DNA from: Aureibaculum flavum | GTDB taxonomy: Bacteria > Bacteroidota > Bacteroidia > Flavobacteriales > Flavobacteriaceae | Assembly: GCF_016406085.1 (NCBI RefSeq) | Contig: NZ_JAEHFJ010000006.1 | Location: 1-64,000, forward strand | Direction: 5' to 3' | Length of the DNA stretch: 64,000 nt | Part shown: positions 26,297 to 35,070 of the stretch, piece after piece | Layout: each line of letters opens with the position of its first letter | Numbering within the stretch: the stretch's first letter is position 1 | Position numbers and translations under genes: made by a program | The notes under the pieces: generated by a model | The model's database searches: none | What the model was told of the DNA's origin: nothing | The model's input: the letters and a program-made list of their open reading frames with translations, nothing else

Positions 26297-27025
26297 TTAT
26301 TCTAATCCTTTTTTATCTGGGTTCCAAAATGGTTTTGTCTTAATTTGTTTTATATTCCATTTTAATTCATGTCTAAAATATTGATTTAATGCAATACATA
26401 CTCTACTATCACCAGCAATATAAACTATTTTTTCTTTTTTTAATTTACCTGCCAATTGTTTTACAATTTTTAAAATTTCATCAATTGCGTTTTGTTCTAA
26501 ACTATAAAAGTTAAAAGGAATAGAACCATCTACATCTTGAAAAAAATCATCACTGTTTTTTGTGTAAACTAGACTTTCTACATGCTTGGTGTTTGACAAG
26601 TTTCTATGTATAATATATAAATGTGAAAGTGCTGATAAATCACCAATCATTAAATAACTATCTGCGGTAGTATCCAATAAAAAATTCCCTTTTTTCCATT
26701 TAAAATAAACCGTATCTCCGATGTTACAATTTTGACCCCATTCTGCTCCAATGCCCTTACTTTCTGTCGCAATAGCTAAGTCTAAATAGCCTTCAGTGTG
26801 GTTAATATTCCATACACTATAGCTTCTCACTTTATCCTTAAAAGAAATATTATCATTGCCAATACCGATACCCAAACGTATAAAATAACCGGGCTCAAAT
26901 TCTGCTTTCTTAATACTCTCACTTTTCAATCTAATTTGATAAACAGATGGTGAAAGTTGAACCTTATTTTCAATTATTGCATCTTGCAATACTACCTTTT
27001 TTAATATATTTTCTAGTAATCCCAT
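26297..27025 (-). CDS. SIP-like FAD/NAD(P)H-binding reductase
   Basis: A 242-aa protein of the siderophore-interacting/ferredoxin-reductase fold. FAD is bound by the RSYSVWN motif (RxYS) near residue 64, preceded by FEPGYFIRLGIG; the C-terminal NAD(P)H part includes IAGDSRVC and ends KPFWNPDKKG, typical of SIP proteins. It is soluble and should carry electrons from NAD(P)H through FAD to an acceptor. The neighbouring MsrQ-like haem membrane protein (6-bp gap) is the obvious candidate, as flavin reductase Fre serves MsrQ in E. coli (inference). Confidence 0.82.
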   Translation of the reverse strand: MGLLENILKKVVLQDAIIENKVQLSPSVYQIRLKSESIKKAEFEPGYFIRLGIGIGNDNISFKDKVRSYSVWNINHTEGYLDLAIATESKGIGAEWGQNCNIGDTVYFKWKKGNFLLDTTADSYLMIGDLSALSHLYIIHRNLSNTKHVESLVYTKNSDDFFQDVDGSIPFNFYSLEQNAIDEILKIVKQLAGKLKKEKIVYIAGDSRVCIALNQYFRHELKWNIKQIKTKPFWNPDKKGLE

Positions 27026-27031
27026 TTTATT

Positions 27032-27661
27032 CTAAAGTGTTGACACTTTTCTCTTTTTACGTATTTTAATAAATTTACTTTTTACTGAAGGCATTCGTAT
27101 AATAAAGCCTAAGCCAACAATAATGGCATAAATTAACCATGTTTTTTCTAATAGTACAATATGTAACAAACTTAAAAAGATGGCTATGTAAGCTAGGCTT
27201 TGAAGTTTTTTCCAATTCTTTTTTAGAAGCCTCATAGATTTTTTATTAGAGGTAAAAAACAAAGGAACTAAAATTAAAATCGCAATAAATCCGGCAATAT
27301 AATTAAATTGAGAAAAGGTTTCTAAAAAGCCCTCTGCTATTAAAAAAATGATAAAATGAAGGAAGCTCCATACAGCAGTTGAAATACCCATGGCTTGCCT
27401 TACATAAAGATTGGTAACTCCAAAAATGATAAAGACCGGTGTTAAGGTTAACACGGCAGTCATCCATCTTATAGCAAATTCACCAGAGATATGATATAAC
27501 ATTTCTAAAGTGGTCATACCTTCACTACCAGCACCTTCAACTAAAGTAATTGAAAAACCATTTGTAAAATCAACGTTAATCATGTTTAAAATAATAAACA
27601 TGGGGAATAAGGCTAATAGTGCAACTATCATCCAGCCATAATTCCTTTTTAAAAATACCAT
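27032..27661 (-). CDS. MsrQ-like (YedZ) haem-binding membrane protein
   Basis: A 209-aa integral membrane protein with about six transmembrane segments, of the ferric-reductase-like transmembrane / MsrQ family. Matching stretches are AVLTLTPVFIIFG, FLHFIIFLI, PLFFTSNKKSMRLLKKNWKKLQSLAYI and SLLHIVLLEK; the conserved His residues in these segments ligate b-type haem in MsrQ. MsrQ normally passes electrons to the periplasmic methionine sulfoxide reductase MsrP, but no MsrP gene is nearby. Embedded 1 bp from its neighbour in the egt-type cluster, suggesting a different electron acceptor (inference). Confidence 0.85.
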   Translation of the reverse strand: MVFLKRNYGWMIVALLALFPMFIILNMINVDFTNGFSITLVEGAGSEGMTTLEMLYHISGEFAIRWMTAVLTLTPVFIIFGVTNLYVRQAMGISTAVWSFLHFIIFLIAEGFLETFSQFNYIAGFIAILILVPLFFTSNKKSMRLLKKNWKKLQSLAYIAIFLSLLHIVLLEKTWLIYAIIVGLGFIIRMPSVKSKFIKIRKKRKVSTL

Positions 27662-27662
27662 A

Positions 27663-27860
27663 TTATTTGGTTGATTTCATTTCTGCTAATTCCTTTTCTA
27701 AAGCTTCTGCTTTTTCCTTGAATTTTTGCATAGCATTTTTTAGTTGACCTACTTTTTTGATCAGTTCATCATCTTGAACGGCTTTAAAAGTTGTTTCTCC
27801 GTTCGTTACTTTTATTTTTGATTTACCACCACAAGTTGGGCAGTTTGCTACATCACTCAT
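27663..27860 (-). CDS. Small CPTC/coiled-coil protein
   Basis: A 65-aa cytosolic protein: CPTCGG at residues 7-12 offers one half of a zinc ribbon or a redox Cys pair, followed from about residue 30 by a charged helix with heptad pattern (KKVGQLKNAMQKFKEKAEA), a likely coiled coil that would dimerise and bring two CxxC pairs together. No family was recognised. It has 1-bp gaps to both neighbours, so it is clearly part of the cluster. Confidence 0.75.
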   Translation of the reverse strand: MSDVANCPTCGGKSKIKVTNGETTFKAVQDDELIKKVGQLKNAMQKFKEKAEALEKELAEMKSTK

Positions 27861-27861
27861 A

Positions 27862-28515
27862 TTATTTATTATTTATTGTTATTAATACCACTTTACCATT
27901 AAATTCAGTTTGAAATTTATATTTTTTATTTTGACTAACTGTCTTTAAAAATGCTAATGACTCTTCCATATTTGCATTGTCTACATAAACAATAGTATTG
28001 TTATTAAAATTTGGTTCTAACATTTGAAATATGGGCAAATACAAATCTTTCCAACCATCTAAAAACAACAAATCTATTGACGCTCTATGGTTTTTTAAAG
28101 TTTCCATGGCATCACCAATTCTAACTTCTATTATAGTGTTAACTCTCGCTTTTTTAAAATTTTCAATAGCTTTATGAGCTTTAGACTCTATTAATTCTGT
28201 TGTAATTATATGACCTTGAGTTTCAATTACTCCTTTTGCTAAATACAAGGTCGATATTCCGAATGAAGTGCCAAACTCAACAATATTTTTAAAATTATTG
28301 GACTTAATTAATTGCACTAAGCCTTCTCCTTGCTTTTTGGAGATGGAGAGATAGGCATCTTTAAAATCTGAAGGTTGCATAGGTGTAAACATACTTTTTG
28401 CAAGTCCTTTAATGATTTTATATTTATCTTTTTTTGAGTCGCTTAATAAGTAGTTTAAGGTATTCTCAATGTTGTTGTTCTTTACCAAATCCATAAATTT
28501 ATAATTTAAATACAC
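27862..28515 (-). CDS. O-methyltransferase-like class I SAM enzyme
   Basis: A 217-aa SAM-dependent methyltransferase resembling the catechol/caffeoyl-CoA O-methyltransferase group (type 3): SAM motif IVEFGTSFGISTLYLA, the acidic strand TTELIESK, and the DLLFLDGWKDLYLP active-site region. First gene of the seven-gene egtB/egtD cluster. An internal Met at residue 8 (28494) is an equally good start. Possible targets include the thiohistidine product or a precursor; this is inference from position only. Confidence 0.82.
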   Translation of the reverse strand: MYLNYKFMDLVKNNNIENTLNYLLSDSKKDKYKIIKGLAKSMFTPMQPSDFKDAYLSISKKQGEGLVQLIKSNNFKNIVEFGTSFGISTLYLAKGVIETQGHIITTELIESKAHKAIENFKKARVNTIIEVRIGDAMETLKNHRASIDLLFLDGWKDLYLPIFQMLEPNFNNNTIVYVDNANMEESLAFLKTVSQNKKYKFQTEFNGKVVLITINNK

Positions 28516-28687
28516 TGCAACGTTGACATAAACAATGCCTTAAATTTTTATCAAATTGAGTTTTAAATATACATGTGAAACCTACTCGCTTAGTAAGAAT
28601 ACATTTAAAATACAAAAATCGAATAGATTTGAAAAAACCTTTAACGCATATCACTTTTTTCCTAATTGAATCGCTACAATTATAAAA

Positions 28688-29191
28688 CTATTCAGTTTTG
28701 TTTAAATGATCAATAATTCCACTGCTAAATACTGTTTTTAAGGTTCTTGCAGGTTTGTTTTCGTAACCGATGATAATCGAACTATGCACTATCATTTTTT
28801 CGAAATCAAAAACTATAGTTAAATAATCTTTTTTTCCTGTTTCGTGCCAATTGACTAAATACAAGTTATCACCAATTTTACGAGAACGATAAGAGATGTC
28901 TGAATTCCCATTACCTTTTGCTGGACCTGCAACCCATTCATATTCAGCTTTACCATTGCTAAACTCCATATGGATTGCAGTTCCGTTTTGATACTGAAAG
29001 TTCAGTGAGTAACCATCTAAAAAATGTTCTGGCTCACCAAATTGAAATTTACTTTCTTCGATGGTTTTGCTTTGAGCGAAACTATGTCCTACACTAAATA
29101 ACGTAAGACAAACAAAAACGATTAATTTTGTTTTACCGACGAAGCTTTTATTATTTATCTTGTGTAAGTGATTTTTCTCTGAATAATTCAT
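28688..29191 (-). CDS. Exported MoaF/calycin-like protein
   Basis: A 167-aa exported protein: a hydrophobic segment (residues 22-38, ending SFAQ) acts as a signal peptide, with a long polar N-region, so the true start may be the Met before a shorter leader that is not present here. The mature part is beta-rich (YSLNFQYQNGT, IHMEFSNGKAEYEWVAGP, NLYLVNWHE), like the small lipocalin-type barrels of the MoaF/phenolic-acid-decarboxylase group. Family placement is tentative. Follows an AraC regulator on the same strand, 98 bp apart. Confidence 0.55.
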   Translation of the reverse strand: MNYSEKNHLHKINNKSFVGKTKLIVFVCLTLFSVGHSFAQSKTIEESKFQFGEPEHFLDGYSLNFQYQNGTAIHMEFSNGKAEYEWVAGPAKGNGNSDISYRSRKIGDNLYLVNWHETGKKDYLTIVFDFEKMIVHSSIIIGYENKPARTLKTVFSSGIIDHLNKTE

Positions 29192-29289
29192 TTTCTATCA
29201 ATTTAAAGTTTGATACAAAATTGGCACTTTACTCAATAGTCATAAAGGTAAATCTTCGTAAAAAAATGGTTAATATGAGAAACGAGATA

Positions 29290-30150
29290 CTATAATTCGT
29301 TTTTAAACTGTTTGGGTGTAGTTCCAGTATGCTTTTTGAAGAATTTTGTAAAATTTGTGACCTCATCGAAACCTACAGCATATCCGATTTCCTTTAAACT
29401 ATTATTAGTGCTTGCAATGGCTCTTTTTATTTCAAGAATCACAAAATCATCAATAAATTTTTTGGCAGTATTCAACGTAAATTCTTTAACTATTTGATTT
29501 AAATGTTTTGTAGATACCATCAAAACATTCGCATAGTCCTTTACATTCCGAGTGGAAACATACTTTTCTTCAACTAAATTTTTAAATTTAAAAAATAATG
29601 GATAATACTTGTTTTGATTGGGCTCTTTACCATCTTGAGATAAGCGTTCTAGTCTCAGTAAGTATAATTCAAGCATAGCAGCCACAATGTTTTTTTGGGC
29701 GAAAGTATTTTCCATTTCAAGTTCATCCTTTAATTGCTCAATAAACGTTTCGTTAAAATTACTTCCATCAACAGTTGTTTTGGAAATATGATAATTATAG
29801 AGATGTGAAATAAACTCAATGGACGATTTAGAAAAATAATTCAAAACAAATTCTTCGGTGAACAAAACAAGAAATCCATCATATTTAGGGTTTTCCTCAA
29901 ATGCATGTACTTGTCCCTTTGCTATTTTTAATATTGAACCTACCTTTAATGGATATTCTTTTAAATCGACCTGATGACTCCCCTCACCTTTGGTAACAAT
30001 TAACAAGGCAAAAAAACTAACTCTGTGAGGTAAATTGGGATTATGATCTAAACCTGTTTTTATTTTAGCAAATAACTTGGATAAATAAAGAAACTCGAAC
30101 TCTGTTTCTTTTTTCTCGCTTTGAAATGATATGTTGGGAATGTTATTCAA
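29290..30150 (-). CDS. AraC-family transcriptional regulator
   Basis: A 286-aa regulator with an N-terminal cupin-like sensor (GEGSHQVDLKEYPLKVGS) and a C-terminal pair of helix-turn-helix motifs (VSTKHLNQIVKEF; SLKEIGYAVGFDEVTNFTKFFKKHTGTTPKQF). The codon at the predicted start is TTG; no in-frame ATG exists before the upstream stop, so the initiator is TTG or another non-ATG codon. Likely targets are itself and the exported protein gene downstream. Confidence 0.88.
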   Translation of the reverse strand: MNNIPNISFQSEKKETEFEFLYLSKLFAKIKTGLDHNPNLPHRVSFFALLIVTKGEGSHQVDLKEYPLKVGSILKIAKGQVHAFEENPKYDGFLVLFTEEFVLNYFSKSSIEFISHLYNYHISKTTVDGSNFNETFIEQLKDELEMENTFAQKNIVAAMLELYLLRLERLSQDGKEPNQNKYYPLFFKFKNLVEEKYVSTRNVKDYANVLMVSTKHLNQIVKEFTLNTAKKFIDDFVILEIKRAIASTNNSLKEIGYAVGFDEVTNFTKFFKKHTGTTPKQFKNEL

Positions 30151-30310
30151 ATCGTTGTTATGTTTTCTTATTTTTAAATATAATGATTTCGATTTAAAAA
30201 ATTATACTTCGTGATTTTTAAGCTCACTCTATTACATATTTCCTACATAGAGCAACACTTGGATGTTTTTCTAAGTTCTAATTACGCTAATTACAGATAG
30301 CTGTATAGAT

Positions 30311-32200
30311 CTAAGACTCTTTTGTGTTTTTCAAAATCGCTCTTATATATTCACTATCCCAATGGTTATCATATTCAACAATACCTCTTTTAAAATCTTC
30401 ATTTAAAAATTTTTCTTGTTGCTCTAACTCTTTTTTAACTTTAAAAATATAGTCATCATCATGGTTTGGTTCTGTTGCTAGCCTTCTTAAACTATCTTCG
30501 TCATATTTTATAAAATTTCTAACCTGTCTATTAATTGTATATTTTCTAAATCCTAATTTACTCAATACATCTTTAGCTAAGGTTAATGAAGTTTCTAGTG
30601 ATTCGCGATAAATATTTTCGTTACCAAGATTTAATAACTCATAAGCATCAAACCTATCTTTTGTTCGGATCAATAATTCTACATGCGGATATTTATCTTT
30701 AATTAAACTACTAATTGCTTTAGAAACTGAAATTTTATTGGTTGCACATATAACAATTTTAGCTTCTGCAATACCTGCCGATTCTAATAAGTCAATACGT
30801 GTTGCATCTCCATAGTATACCTCAAAGCCCATTTTCCTTAGAAAATCTACACGACTAGAATCATGATCAAGTATGGTTGTTTCAACACCATGAGATCGCA
30901 AAAACCTTCCTATAGTGCTTCCGAAATTACCAAAACCAACTAATATAATTTTTTGAGATTTTGCAATATGATCCATAGGCCGTTTTACAGACTCTTTAGT
31001 ACCAATTCTCGGCAATATTAAACGTTCGTTAATTATTCCAAGTATGGGTGTTAAAGACATACTAAGTGCAGTTATCACCAACATCATATCCATTTGATCT
31101 TGCTGTAAAATATTGAGTCCTGAAGCGAACGCCAGCAGTACAAATGCAAATTCTCCTATTTGTGCTAAGCTAAATGTCAATAACAACTTTTGATCTAATT
31201 TTAGTTTAAACAGATGACCAGTTATAAATAAAACTATCGCTTTTAAAACAATAATTGCAACTAAAATTCCGCCAATGGTAAGTGGACTGTTCGCTATAAC
31301 GATAAAATTTATGGAAGCTCCAACCGCCATGAAGAAGAGGCCTAAAAGTAAATTTTTAAACGGTTCTAGCGTACTTTCTAATTCATGTTTAAACTCACTA
31401 TTTGACAAAACTACTCCACCCAAAAAGGCACCTAAAGCAGGACTAATTCCAACATATTCCATTAAGAATGAAATAGAAAAAACGATTAAAAAAGCTGCTG
31501 CTATTAGTAACTCACGCACACCTGTCTTAGCTACTTTACGCATCATAGGAACTATTAAATATTTACCTGCAACTATTATTAATACCACTGATAAAATAAT
31601 AGCCAATGTTTGTAAACCTATGGGTAGACTATTTAATAAATTAGAATGCCCATCTTGGTTTTCGGCAGAAACATTACCGTCTGAATTTGACAATAGTGGA
31701 ATAAAACCCAACATAAAAATCACAATAATATCTTGAAAAAGTAATATGGAAAAGGAAGCAGTACCAAATGTGGAATCCATTAATCCTTTTTCCTTTATCG
31801 TTTGCATTGCAATTGCTGTGGATGATAATGCGACAGCCATAGAAATCACCAACGCTACTTTCCACTCTAAACCTAATAGTGTAAACAAAATATAAGAAAG
31901 TAACATGGTCCCTCCTACTTGTAGACCTCCCATGCCTACAATAGTTTTTCTCATTTTCCAGAAATTTTTTGGTTCAATCTCTAGCCCTATGAGAAACAAC
32001 ATCATTACGACACCAAACTCTGCAAAATGTAATATGTCATCACCTTCATTTCCAATAAAACCTAGTACATAAGGTCCGATTAATACACCTGCTAATAGAT
32101 ATCCAATGACAGAACTTAACCCAAATCGTTTGGCAATAGAAACACATAATATGGCTCCAGCTAAAAAGACAATGGCTTCAAACAGTAAACTTCCAGTCAT
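30311..32200 (-). CDS. KefB/KefC-type CPA2 cation:proton antiporter
   Basis: A 629-aa protein with 12-13 transmembrane helices (residues 1-390) of the CPA2 family, including GYLLAGVLIGPYVLG and ISPALGAFLGGVVLSNSEF, then a cytosolic Rossmann-type TrkA-N/KTN domain (IILVGFGNFGSTIGRFL) and a C-terminal tail. Kef systems release K+ and acidify the cytosol in response to electrophile-thiol adducts. The KefF-like ancillary gene is 3 bp upstream. Which thiol adduct gates it in this organism is unknown. Confidence 0.92.
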   Translation of the reverse strand: MTGSLLFEAIVFLAGAILCVSIAKRFGLSSVIGYLLAGVLIGPYVLGFIGNEGDDILHFAEFGVVMMLFLIGLEIEPKNFWKMRKTIVGMGGLQVGGTMLLSYILFTLLGLEWKVALVISMAVALSSTAIAMQTIKEKGLMDSTFGTASFSILLFQDIIVIFMLGFIPLLSNSDGNVSAENQDGHSNLLNSLPIGLQTLAIILSVVLIIVAGKYLIVPMMRKVAKTGVRELLIAAAFLIVFSISFLMEYVGISPALGAFLGGVVLSNSEFKHELESTLEPFKNLLLGLFFMAVGASINFIVIANSPLTIGGILVAIIVLKAIVLFITGHLFKLKLDQKLLLTFSLAQIGEFAFVLLAFASGLNILQQDQMDMMLVITALSMSLTPILGIINERLILPRIGTKESVKRPMDHIAKSQKIILVGFGNFGSTIGRFLRSHGVETTILDHDSSRVDFLRKMGFEVYYGDATRIDLLESAGIAEAKIVICATNKISVSKAISSLIKDKYPHVELLIRTKDRFDAYELLNLGNENIYRESLETSLTLAKDVLSKLGFRKYTINRQVRNFIKYDEDSLRRLATEPNHDDDYIFKVKKELEQQEKFLNEDFKRGIVEYDNHWDSEYIRAILKNTKES

Positions 32201-32203
32201 ATC

Positions 32204-32800
32204 TTATGAGATTTTTAATTTTTCTATATCATTTAAAAATAAAGTATCCTTAATATCAGATCGTTCCACAGTATTTTGAAGTAAGCCTATTAATTTCGAA
32301 TATTGATTTGCATAAATTTGTAAATCTTCATCATTTAATTTGTGTGTTCCCATAACAGCAAATGGAGGCAAATACTTCATACCACATAATTTTGCAGTTT
32401 GTTCAAACGGTCTTAGAAATTGATTCACAGAAAAGCTATTTACACCCTCTGAACAATACATATCTTTTGACCCTCCAGTGGTTATTACATTAAGGCAGAT
32501 TTTATCTTGTAGTGCTACCCCTTTAGGTCCATAGGCCCAATTAAACTCTAAAACCATGTCTATCCACTGTTTCATTAATGGTGGACAACTATACCAATAT
32601 AATGGGTGATGCCAAATAATAACATCATGTTCATTTAGCAGTTCTTTTTCTTTATCTACATCAATATGAAAATCAGGATAACGTTCGTACAAATCGTGCA
32701 GCGTTACTCCTTCCTTATCCTTTATCCTTTCAATAAGTGCTGAATTTGCTCTTGACTTTTCAAATTTAGGATGCGAAAACAGAATTAGTATTTTTTTCAT
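32204..32800 (-). CDS. KefF/KefG-like NAD(P)H oxidoreductase
   Basis: A 198-aa flavodoxin-like NAD(P)H:quinone oxidoreductase, the ancillary subunit of Kef channels. It begins KILILFSHPKFEKSRANSAL (FMN-binding loop) and carries HPLYWYSCPPLMKQWIDMVL with FNWAYGPKG, typical of KefF. Binding of this subunit is needed for full activity of KefC-type transporters and may itself reduce quinone electrophiles. Translated with the antiporter gene, 3-bp gap. Confidence 0.9.
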   Translation of the reverse strand: MKKILILFSHPKFEKSRANSALIERIKDKEGVTLHDLYERYPDFHIDVDKEKELLNEHDVIIWHHPLYWYSCPPLMKQWIDMVLEFNWAYGPKGVALQDKICLNVITTGGSKDMYCSEGVNSFSVNQFLRPFEQTAKLCGMKYLPPFAVMGTHKLNDEDLQIYANQYSKLIGLLQNTVERSDIKDTLFLNDIEKLKIS

Positions 32801-32821
32801 ACGGCAAATTTAAATGAAAAA

Positions 32822-32859
32822 AAATAAGCGATTAGTATTTAACTTCTAATCGCTTATTT
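32822..32859 (-). terminator. 14-bp perfect stem terminator of ten-gene cluster
   Basis: AAATAAGCGATTAG (32822-32835), 10-nt loop, CTAATCGCTTATTT (32846-32859), with T runs on both sides. It lies between the aldehyde dehydrogenase stop and the KefF-like start, marking the end of the cluster. Confidence 0.88.
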
Positions 32860-32879
32860 AAAATGTTTTAGGCCAGCCT

Positions 32880-34370
32880 TTATTTAAAATCAGATGCTTT
32901 GAACGGATATTTTCTTGGTGTTTTCTGAATAGTTATCCAATGTGCAACGGTAAACGATTTTACGCCCCATTGTCCATTAAAACGACCTAATCCTGAGTTT
33001 TTAACACCTCCAAAGGGTGCATAAGCACTATCATTTACGGGTTGGTCATTAATATGCGTCATACCAGCTTCAATACCTTGTGCAAATGCCATTCCTTTAG
33101 CTTCGTCTTGTGTAAATACAGCACTAGACAAACCAAAATCTGTAGCATTAGCTAAACGCAATGCGTCTTCCATATCTTTAGCACGCGTAATAGAAACTGC
33201 AGGTCCAAAAATCTCGTGTTTAAACAACGGACAATTTTCATCTGTATCTACAAAAACGTGCGGTGGCATATGCAAACCATCTGCTTCACCACCTAAAGCC
33301 ATTTTATAACCTTGTGCTTTAGCTTCGTCTATTAAATTTTTAACGGTGTCAAATTGTGCTTGATCTATGATTGGTCCTACAAACGTGTCAGGATCATTCA
33401 TATCTAAACGTTTTAAGGTTTTAACTTTTGCAATGAATTTTTCTGTGAATTCGTCATAGACTTTATCTTCTACAATAATTCTGTTAATAGCCATACAAAT
33501 TTGACCTTGGTTCATAAATTTACCCCAAGCAGCAGCCTCAACAGCTTGATCAATATCAGCATCTTCAAGCACTACGAACGGACTGTTACCACCCAATTCT
33601 AATTCGATATTTTTAATGATATCAGCACTCAACGCATTTATTCCTACTTGACGACCAACCGGAGTTGAACCTGTAAAAGAAATTAATTTTGAAATTGGAT
33701 GTTTGGTAATTGCAGTACCAATAGTACTTCCGCCACCTGGCAATACACTTAATAACCCCTTTGGAAAACCTGCTTCCTCTAAAAATGAAGCAAAAATTAA
33801 TCCTCCAGTCACTATAGAAGTCGATGCTGGTTTTAAAACCACTGCATTACCAACTGCTAAGGCAGGACCTAAAGTACGTGCTGTTAACTGTCCTGGGAAA
33901 TTCCAAGGAGAAATTAATCCTATAACCCCTAATGGTTTTCTAACTGCAATGGATTCTTTTCCTTCAATATCTCGCGGTAAAATTTTACCTTCTACTAATA
34001 ATGGTAAATGCACAGCACTTTCAAAAACACTAGCTACCAATTCGGCTTCAAAATAACCTTTAGCTAAGGTTGCTCCTACTTCTTTTCGTGCCCATTCTGC
34101 AAATTCTTGTTTACGATTTCTAACAACCGTAGCTAGTTTTTGCATCATTCTGCTCTTTTCTGGAGGTAATACTGCAGCCCATTTTTTTTGTGCAATTGCA
34201 GCTGTTTCAAAAGCTTCATTTACATCATCTACAGTTGCACTACTTAAAGAAAATAATTCCTCTTGATTCCAAGGGTTAATATCTTTTATGGCTGGCCCTT
34301 TTCCGTCTTTCCATTCGCCACCCACAAATATTTTTTTGGTGTAATTAGGTAATTCTTCTTGTGTTTTCAT
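32880..34370 (-). CDS. Aldehyde dehydrogenase family protein
   Basis: A 496-aa NAD(P)+-dependent aldehyde dehydrogenase. GLISPWNFPGQL, the cofactor loop FTGSTPVGRQVG, the general base region ELGGNSPFVVLEDADI and the catalytic Cys in MNQGQICMAINR are all intact; the C-terminal GGVKNSGLGRFNG completes the oligomer interface. It resembles benzaldehyde/vanillin-type dehydrogenases more than betaine-type ones, but the substrate is not certain. Last gene of the ten-gene cluster, 44 bp after an ABM gene. Confidence 0.92.
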   Translation of the reverse strand: MKTQEELPNYTKKIFVGGEWKDGKGPAIKDINPWNQEELFSLSSATVDDVNEAFETAAIAQKKWAAVLPPEKSRMMQKLATVVRNRKQEFAEWARKEVGATLAKGYFEAELVASVFESAVHLPLLVEGKILPRDIEGKESIAVRKPLGVIGLISPWNFPGQLTARTLGPALAVGNAVVLKPASTSIVTGGLIFASFLEEAGFPKGLLSVLPGGGSTIGTAITKHPISKLISFTGSTPVGRQVGINALSADIIKNIELELGGNSPFVVLEDADIDQAVEAAAWGKFMNQGQICMAINRIIVEDKVYDEFTEKFIAKVKTLKRLDMNDPDTFVGPIIDQAQFDTVKNLIDEAKAQGYKMALGGEADGLHMPPHVFVDTDENCPLFKHEIFGPAVSITRAKDMEDALRLANATDFGLSSAVFTQDEAKGMAFAQGIEAGMTHINDQPVNDSAYAPFGGVKNSGLGRFNGQWGVKSFTVAHWITIQKTPRKYPFKASDFK

Positions 34371-34414
34371 TTTTAGTGTTTTTTTTGATTACTATCTTTA
34401 ATAACCAATAATTA

Positions 34415-35041
34415 TTATATCTCGTTTACTTGATGTAAATATTCTGGGATAGGACGTTCTAATGTTTCTGATAACACTTTACCAGTTTCCATAGAAAGTG
34501 CGTCTGTTGTAGAAAATTTCAGTGCAAATTCTTGTGTTTTCCATTCCTCAATAACTACCAACTGATTTGGATTTTCTAAAACCGTATATGCATTGAAAGA
34601 AACACAATCATCTTGTGCTCGCACATTCGGTATTTGCTTCTCGTATTGTGCTATCAGTTTTTTGTTTTCATCAGCTTTAATATCAAACAAAGCAATAACA
34701 CGTAGTTCTGCTGAATTTGCAGTACTGCTAAACTCTTCAACTCCTTTTTCTTCGGAAACTTCACCAACCAAAACATAAGCTTTAGGTGGGTTTACAAGTG
34801 CTTCATTTGCTAATTCTGCTAGTTTTAGTTCGTAGGGTTGAGAACGATGAAATGCCACAGCCTCTTCTCCTGTAAACAATTCATATCCAAAAAACATATT
34901 AGGGTTTTGCTTGTCTTCAAACAAGCGAATACCCAAACATCCTGGTTCTTCAACACTTCCCTTTTTAACAGCAATTAAAGCCTCTTTAAATTGAGAACGG
35001 AATGCTGGTTTTACTTCAAACTGACCTATAACTTTTATCAT
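34415..35041 (-). CDS. Tandem ABM-domain protein 1
   Basis: A 208-aa protein with two antibiotic-biosynthesis-monooxygenase (ABM) ferredoxin-like domains: IKVIGQFEVKPAFRSQFKEAL at the start of the first and VIALFDIKADENKKLIAQYE at the second, with FGYELFTGEEA and VIEEWKTQEFA as the typical third strands. Single ABM domains normally dimerise; here two are fused. They act as cofactor-free oxygenases or bind quinone-like molecules. One of three such proteins in the cluster, and the most diverged. Confidence 0.83.
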   Translation of the reverse strand: MIKVIGQFEVKPAFRSQFKEALIAVKKGSVEEPGCLGIRLFEDKQNPNMFFGYELFTGEEAVAFHRSQPYELKLAELANEALVNPPKAYVLVGEVSEEKGVEEFSSTANSAELRVIALFDIKADENKKLIAQYEKQIPNVRAQDDCVSFNAYTVLENPNQLVVIEEWKTQEFALKFSTTDALSMETGKVLSETLERPIPEYLHQVNEI

Positions 35042-35070
35042 CTTACTTGATTTTAAATTATTGATTAATT

